Assembly: GCA_004347925.1 (NCBI GenBank)
Contig: QNVD01000218.1
Coordinates: forward strand, 1-9,258
DNA: 9,258 bases
Source of the DNA: Hadesarchaea archaeon
GTDB taxonomy: Archaea; Hadarchaeota; Hadarchaeia; Hadarchaeales; WYZ-LMO6
Direction of reading: 5' to 3'
Part shown: positions 6,389 through 9,258 of the stretch, piece by piece
How the letters are laid out: every line of letters starts with the position of its first letter
How positions within the stretch are numbered: position 1 is the stretch's first letter
Program-made: the position numbers and the translations under genes
Notes under the pieces: generated by a model
The model's input: the letters and a program-made list of their open reading frames with translations, nothing else
The model's database searches: none
What the model was told of the DNA's origin: nothing

Positions 6389-7765
6389 TCACCCCTTCAT
6401 CACCTCTGGCTTTATCCTCTCCGCCGCCTCCGCCACCTTCTTCAGGGGCTCGTGGAGGAGGGGCAGCCTCTCCCTTATCTTGAAGTAGCTGGCCGAGGTC
6501 ATCTCGGGCGAGAAGAGCTGGGTGCCCGAGTCCAAACACATGCCGGCCACGATGCACGGACCCACGAAGCCAGACCCGTGCCTGGGAATCACGTGATCGA
6601 GGGTGTAGGCCCCGGGGCCGGCCCCACCGTAGATGGAGTGGGTGTAGAAGGCGAATCCCTGCCCCGTCCCCTCCACCCTGCCGGCGTCGGGGTCGGGCAA
6701 GCCGCCCGTCTCCATGAGGAGGAGGTCACCGAAGTATCCTATCACGGTGGAGACGCTCTGCGCCGCCCTGCTCGCCCCCACGTTCACTATGACGGCTGCC
6801 AGAACGGCTGCGCAGGTGTAGGCGTTCCAGAGGGGGTAGTCGTTGGTGGAATAAATTTTGTATCCGGAGGGGAGGGTTCTTTTGACCTTGATCACCCCGT
6901 CCTCCAAGGCCCTCCTCACCACGCTGTAGGCCACATCCCCTATCGTCCCCTCCCTGTTCTCCTTCACCAGATCCAGCACCAGGTTGTTGGCGTTGAATCC
7001 CTGGTAGGCGGAACCCAGGAGCTGGTACCTCTCAAACCATCCCAGCGCGTTCCCCATCTCCCACTGGGCGGCCTGCTCGAGGATGGTGGTCAGGGCCACC
7101 GCGTCCAGGGTCCTCTTGTTGCAGAGGGCCACCAGATGGTTGACCATGATGGCCTTGAAGCCCGATCCCAGCCCGTCCACCGTGTTGCTCTGCTTAAGGA
7201 AGGTGGAGACCGGCCCGCCGGGGGGAAACTCGGGGGACTGCGGGTACCTCCCGAAAACCGCTCCCTTCAGCATGTTGCAGCCGTCGGGGTCCGTTTCCGG
7301 GGTCATGTTGAAGGTTTCGGCCACCGCCTGACAGAGGGCCACCGCCGTCCAGGTGAGGGTGGGATCCCTGCTGGCCGAGATCTCCATCATCCGGCGGGGG
7401 ATCTTGACTATGATGTACTTCCCCGCCCCCTCCACCAGCGGCTCCCCATCACCGTACTTCTCCACCTTCTCCTTGATCCTCTCCACGATCTCCTTGGCCC
7501 TGTCCACCAGCGGGAGATCCCTGCCGTACCAGGGCATCCTGTTCTCGTCCTGCCCCACCACGGTCTCCCAGCCGGCCATTCCCTTTTTCATCAGCACCTC
7601 CAGCTTGCCCAGATCTATGACTGCCAGCCTCTTGAAGAGATCCAGGACCTCCCTCATGTAGGGGTTGTAGAGGGGAGAGAGGGCCTGGAGAGGTATCTCC
7701 CTGCCCACGCAGTTCCCCAGGTCGTCGTACAGGTCCACCGTTTCCTTCGCCGTCTTCGCCTTCAT
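6389..7765 (-). CDS. mcrB: Methyl/alkyl-coenzyme M reductase beta subunit
   Basis: This beta subunit has 458 residues from ATG 7765 (usual length about 443). Landmarks: VDLYDDLGNCVGREIPLQAL at the N-terminus, GAVFGRYPQSPEF (about 168-180), ALTTILEQAAQWEMGNALG (about 224-242), YQGFNANNLVLDLV, RRALEDGVIKV, HSIYGGAGPG (about 376-385), PEMTSASYF and EPLKKVAEAAERIKPE. The active-site Tyr equivalent to beta-Tyr367 is present (Tyr379), and His391 matches the CoB-contacting beta-His379. A region near residues 63-85 (AGWETVVGQDENRMPWYGRD) looks longer than in methanogens. ATG 7765 is preferred over the GTG at 7795 because AGGTGA lies four bases upstream and VDLYDD then falls at the normal distance from the start. 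It begins eight bases after the SCP2 copy b stop. Confidence 0.95.
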   Translation of the reverse strand: MKAKTAKETVDLYDDLGNCVGREIPLQALSPLYNPYMREVLDLFKRLAVIDLGKLEVLMKKGMAGWETVVGQDENRMPWYGRDLPLVDRAKEIVERIKEKVEKYGDGEPLVEGAGKYIIVKIPRRMMEISASRDPTLTWTAVALCQAVAETFNMTPETDPDGCNMLKGAVFGRYPQSPEFPPGGPVSTFLKQSNTVDGLGSGFKAIMVNHLVALCNKRTLDAVALTTILEQAAQWEMGNALGWFERYQLLGSAYQGFNANNLVLDLVKENREGTIGDVAYSVVRRALEDGVIKVKRTLPSGYKIYSTNDYPLWNAYTCAAVLAAVIVNVGASRAAQSVSTVIGYFGDLLLMETGGLPDPDAGRVEGTGQGFAFYTHSIYGGAGPGAYTLDHVIPRHGSGFVGPCIVAGMCLDSGTQLFSPEMTSASYFKIRERLPLLHEPLKKVAEAAERIKPEVMKG

Positions 7766-7769
7766 CCTC

Positions 7770-7775
7770 TCACCT
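7770..7775 (-). promoter_or_regulatory. Shine-Dalgarno site deciding the mcrB start
   Basis: AGGTGA on the - strand overlaps the TAG stop of SCP2 copy b and sits four bases before ATG 7765. It places the mcrB start at 7765 rather than at the in-frame GTG 7795, and it couples mcrB translation to the SCP2-like gene. Confidence 0.6.
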
Positions 7776-8385
7776 AGGGATGGCCCAGAGGCCACATCAC
7801 CGGCCTCGGGATGGGAGTGGGACTCCCTGGCGGGGCCTCCCTGCCGTTAGTAGCTTCCAACACATCACATAAAAGGTCTATGGCTGCCACCGTGTTCCCT
7901 ATGATCTCCACCCTCCCCTCGTAGAGGGGATTGAAGGGGGGAAGCTCCCCGCACAGCACGGCCACCAGATCGTAGTACCCTATCCTCACCACCACATCCG
8001 GCTCCTCCTCCGCGTATCCCTCCATCACGTCCGTGGGGTTCAGGAAGATCCTGGCATATTCCACCCCCCTCGTGGGATGCTTCACCTCGAAGAGGATCAG
8101 CCTTGAGGGTGGGGTGCTTCCTATGGAGATGGCCAGGGGGCTGGTCATGGCCTTTCCCACGATGAAATCGTGGAGCAGCTCGTAGGCGGTGGGCTCCCTC
8201 CCCCTGTCCACTATCCAGAGGGAATGGGGGTACTCCCTCCACCAGCCCTCCGGACGGGGCTGCGAGGCCTTGGGGAGGGGAGGCTCCTCCGTGGTCACCC
8301 TCTCCATCACGGACGGGAGCTTGGTCTTTTCAAATTCCTCGCTGAAGTTGGGATACCACTCCTCCAACCTGGGAATCTTCCTCAT
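7774..8385 (-). CDS. SCP2-like protein, copy b, between mcrA2 and mcrB
   Basis: This 203-residue paralogue of the protein at 1565-2149 has the same order of parts. It has an N-terminal extension with PRPEGWWR and DRGREPTAYEL (61-70 identical in both), then SRLILFEVKHP (94-104), FLNPTDVMEG (114-123), EEEPDVVVRIGYYDLVAVLCG (127-147) and FNPLYEGRVEIIGN (151-164). The C-terminus ends IPRPVMWPLGHP, nine residues later than in copy a because of a Gly/Pro-rich linker near 180-190. I counted about 103 identities in the first 170 residues. The ATG is preceded by GAGGTG at five bases and starts nine bases after the mcrA2 stop. Conservation of both ends in two diverged copies argues that the N-terminal extension and the tail matter. 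Its place inside an mcrA-mcrB operon suggests a part in substrate or product carriage, or in the reductase complex. That is inferred from the fold and position only. Confidence 0.65.
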   Translation of the reverse strand: MRKIPRLEEWYPNFSEEFEKTKLPSVMERVTTEEPPLPKASQPRPEGWWREYPHSLWIVDRGREPTAYELLHDFIVGKAMTSPLAISIGSTPPSRLILFEVKHPTRGVEYARIFLNPTDVMEGYAEEEPDVVVRIGYYDLVAVLCGELPPFNPLYEGRVEIIGNTVAAIDLLCDVLEATNGREAPPGSPTPIPRPVMWPLGHP

Positions 8386-9258
8386 CCCCCCACCTCAGTG
8401 CGGCGGGAGCACCGGGTCCCTCTCCCCGGCCGGCATGAACTGCCTTATCCCCGCCTTGGCTATGCAGAGCCTGGGATGCTTGAAGTCGAAGACCAGGTGG
8501 GGATCGGCGAAGGCCACCTTGACCACCGGGCTCAGGCACCATGAGCTCCCCCTCCCTATCATGGCGGCGTAAACGGCCGCCGCCCTTATGGCCCCGTGGG
8601 CGGCGCTGAAGGACTGCATGGGGTAGTTGAGCCCCCTCAGCTCCACCAGGTTGCCCTCCTCGGGTCTGAAGCTGCACAGGTAGGGCAGGCCTATGTGGTC
8701 CTGGATCTCCTGACCCGCCCAGCCCGTCCTCAGCCATCCCTCCTTCATCACGTGGGCTATGGAGTAGTGGGCGGCCATCAGCCCCATGGTGGAGCTTCCG
8801 GTCAGGATTCCGGCCGTGGCGGCCGCTACGGAGCCTATCACGGAAACCCTGTGGGCCCCTCCCCAGTGGAACTCCGCCAGGGTGGGGAACTTCTCGTAGC
8901 TCTCCATGGTGTACTGGATGATGGTGTTCACCATGAACTTCACCGTTTCCCACTTGGGCGGTACCTTCCTGACCCCCATGGTGTAGCGGTGGATGAGCTC
9001 CACCAGCTCGTCCGAGAAGGATTCTATGATGTTGCCCGCCAAGGCGGCCGAGGCCACCGTGTTGGAGAAGCCTATTCCCCCGCTCATGTAGAAGCCCAGC
9101 CAGATGGAGTTGTCTATCACCGCCGCTATTCCTCCCGTCCCCTCGTTCATTGCCCTCAGGTACTTCTTGGCCTCCTCCTCGTCCTCCTGGGCCACCTCCA
9201 GGAACCTCCTGGCGGGGAGGTCCCTCTCGGCCTGCATGAAGTCGCAGATGTAGCCGTC
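8386..9258. repeat. Direct repeat, copy 2 (mcrA2 visible part)
   Basis: Partner of 2151-3020. The final 89 bp (9170-9258) are identical to 2932-3020, and the match runs to the last base of the window, so the repeat probably continues beyond it. Confidence 0.92.
8395..9258 (-). CDS. mcrA: Second methyl/alkyl-coenzyme M reductase alpha subunit (3' part only, mcrA2)
   Basis: The reading frame is open through the right edge, where codons for DGYICDF precede MQAERDLPARR. It therefore continues upstream of the window; Met 9237 is internal. The visible 287 residues are the C-terminal half of McrA. By eye it differs from mcrA1 at about 38 of 280 aligned positions (about 86% identity) with one extra residue. 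The altered active-site set is the same: FSNT in place of FTQY, GGAH in place of GGSQ, and TGWAGQEIQDHIG in place of the thioglycine segment, with the thioglycine Gly and following Asp kept. Divergence concentrates just after FSNTVASAA and in a few short blocks, while the ends are almost identical at DNA level. With SCP2 copy b it forms a second alpha-SCP2 pair, upstream of the only visible mcrB and mcrG. Confidence 0.92.
   Translation of the reverse strand, partial: DGYICDFMQAERDLPARRFLEVAQEDEEEAKKYLRAMNEGTGGIAAVIDNSIWLGFYMSGGIGFSNTVASAALAGNIIESFSDELVELIHRYTMGVRKVPPKWETVKFMVNTIIQYTMESYEKFPTLAEFHWGGAHRVSVIGSVAAATAGILTGSSTMGLMAAHYSIAHVMKEGWLRTGWAGQEIQDHIGLPYLCSFRPEEGNLVELRGLNYPMQSFSAAHGAIRAAAVYAAMIGRGSSWCLSPVVKVAFADPHLVFDFKHPRLCIAKAGIRQFMPAGERDPVLPPH

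Noticed and set aside
4096..6483. Long + strand open frame (795 codons) opposite the mcrG region
   Set aside because: It is antisense to mcrG and the 524-residue protein, is dominated by Gly, Pro, His and Val, and has no recognisable motif. Such frames are expected opposite GC-rich coding sequence.
7766..7795. GTG at 7795 as the mcrB start
   Set aside because: It overlaps the SCP2 gene and lacks a Shine-Dalgarno site. ATG 7765 has AGGTGA four bases upstream and gives a normal McrB N-terminus.
1..9258. CRISPR array, tRNA or rRNA genes, insertion sequences
   Set aside because: I saw no spaced short repeats, no cloverleaf-like or rRNA-like sequence, and no transposase or terminal inverted repeats. 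The only long repeat is the mcrA duplication.

Overview
The window is a GC-rich archaeal locus built around a divergent methyl-coenzyme M reductase (MCR) of the alkyl-CoM reductase (ACR) type. Recognisable McrA, McrB and McrG proteins, GGTGA-type Shine-Dalgarno sites, TATA-like elements and an ADP-forming acyl-CoA synthetase subunit all point to Archaea. High GC, frequent AGG and ATA codons and purine-rich coding strands suggest an uncultured, probably thermophilic alkane-oxidising archaeon. A Hadarchaeota-like or related MAG lineage is my guess, not something the sequence proves.

Layout: at the left edge lie the last 29 codons of an unidentified + strand gene, then a TATA box and a + strand gene for an ADP-forming acyl-CoA synthetase alpha subunit (125-1615). 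Everything else is on the - strand. In transcription order it runs: 3' half of a second mcrA (mcrA2, cut by the window end at 9258), an SCP2-like protein (8385-7774), mcrB (7765-6389), mcrG (6384-5593), an unrecognised 524-residue protein (5583-4009), a 37-bp gap with a possible promoter or terminator, a complete mcrA (mcrA1, 3971-2160), and a second SCP2-like protein (2149-1565). The last gene converges on and overlaps the synthetase gene by 51 bp. There is no gene-free stretch longer than about 110 bp.

How it may work: McrA, McrB and McrG form the alpha2beta2gamma2 F430 enzyme that activates an alkane as alkyl-CoM. Residue-by-residue comparison with the remembered Methanothermobacter marburgensis McrA sequence shows the nickel-ligand Gln, the thioglycine Gly and the methyl-His and methyl-Arg positions kept. 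The catalytic-pocket tyrosines alpha-333 and alpha-444 are replaced by Thr and Ala, as expected for a pocket holding a substrate larger than methane. Two alpha subunits share one visible beta/gamma pair. Each mcrA is followed within about 10 bp by an SCP2-fold (lipid or acyl-binding) protein. The tight operon also contains a novel 524-residue Trp-rich protein. The most interesting proposal is that the SCP2-like proteins and the 524-residue protein handle the hydrophobic substrate or convert alkyl-CoM to later intermediates. The ADP-forming synthetase could conserve energy from the acyl-CoA or acetyl-CoA formed. These pathway links are inference.
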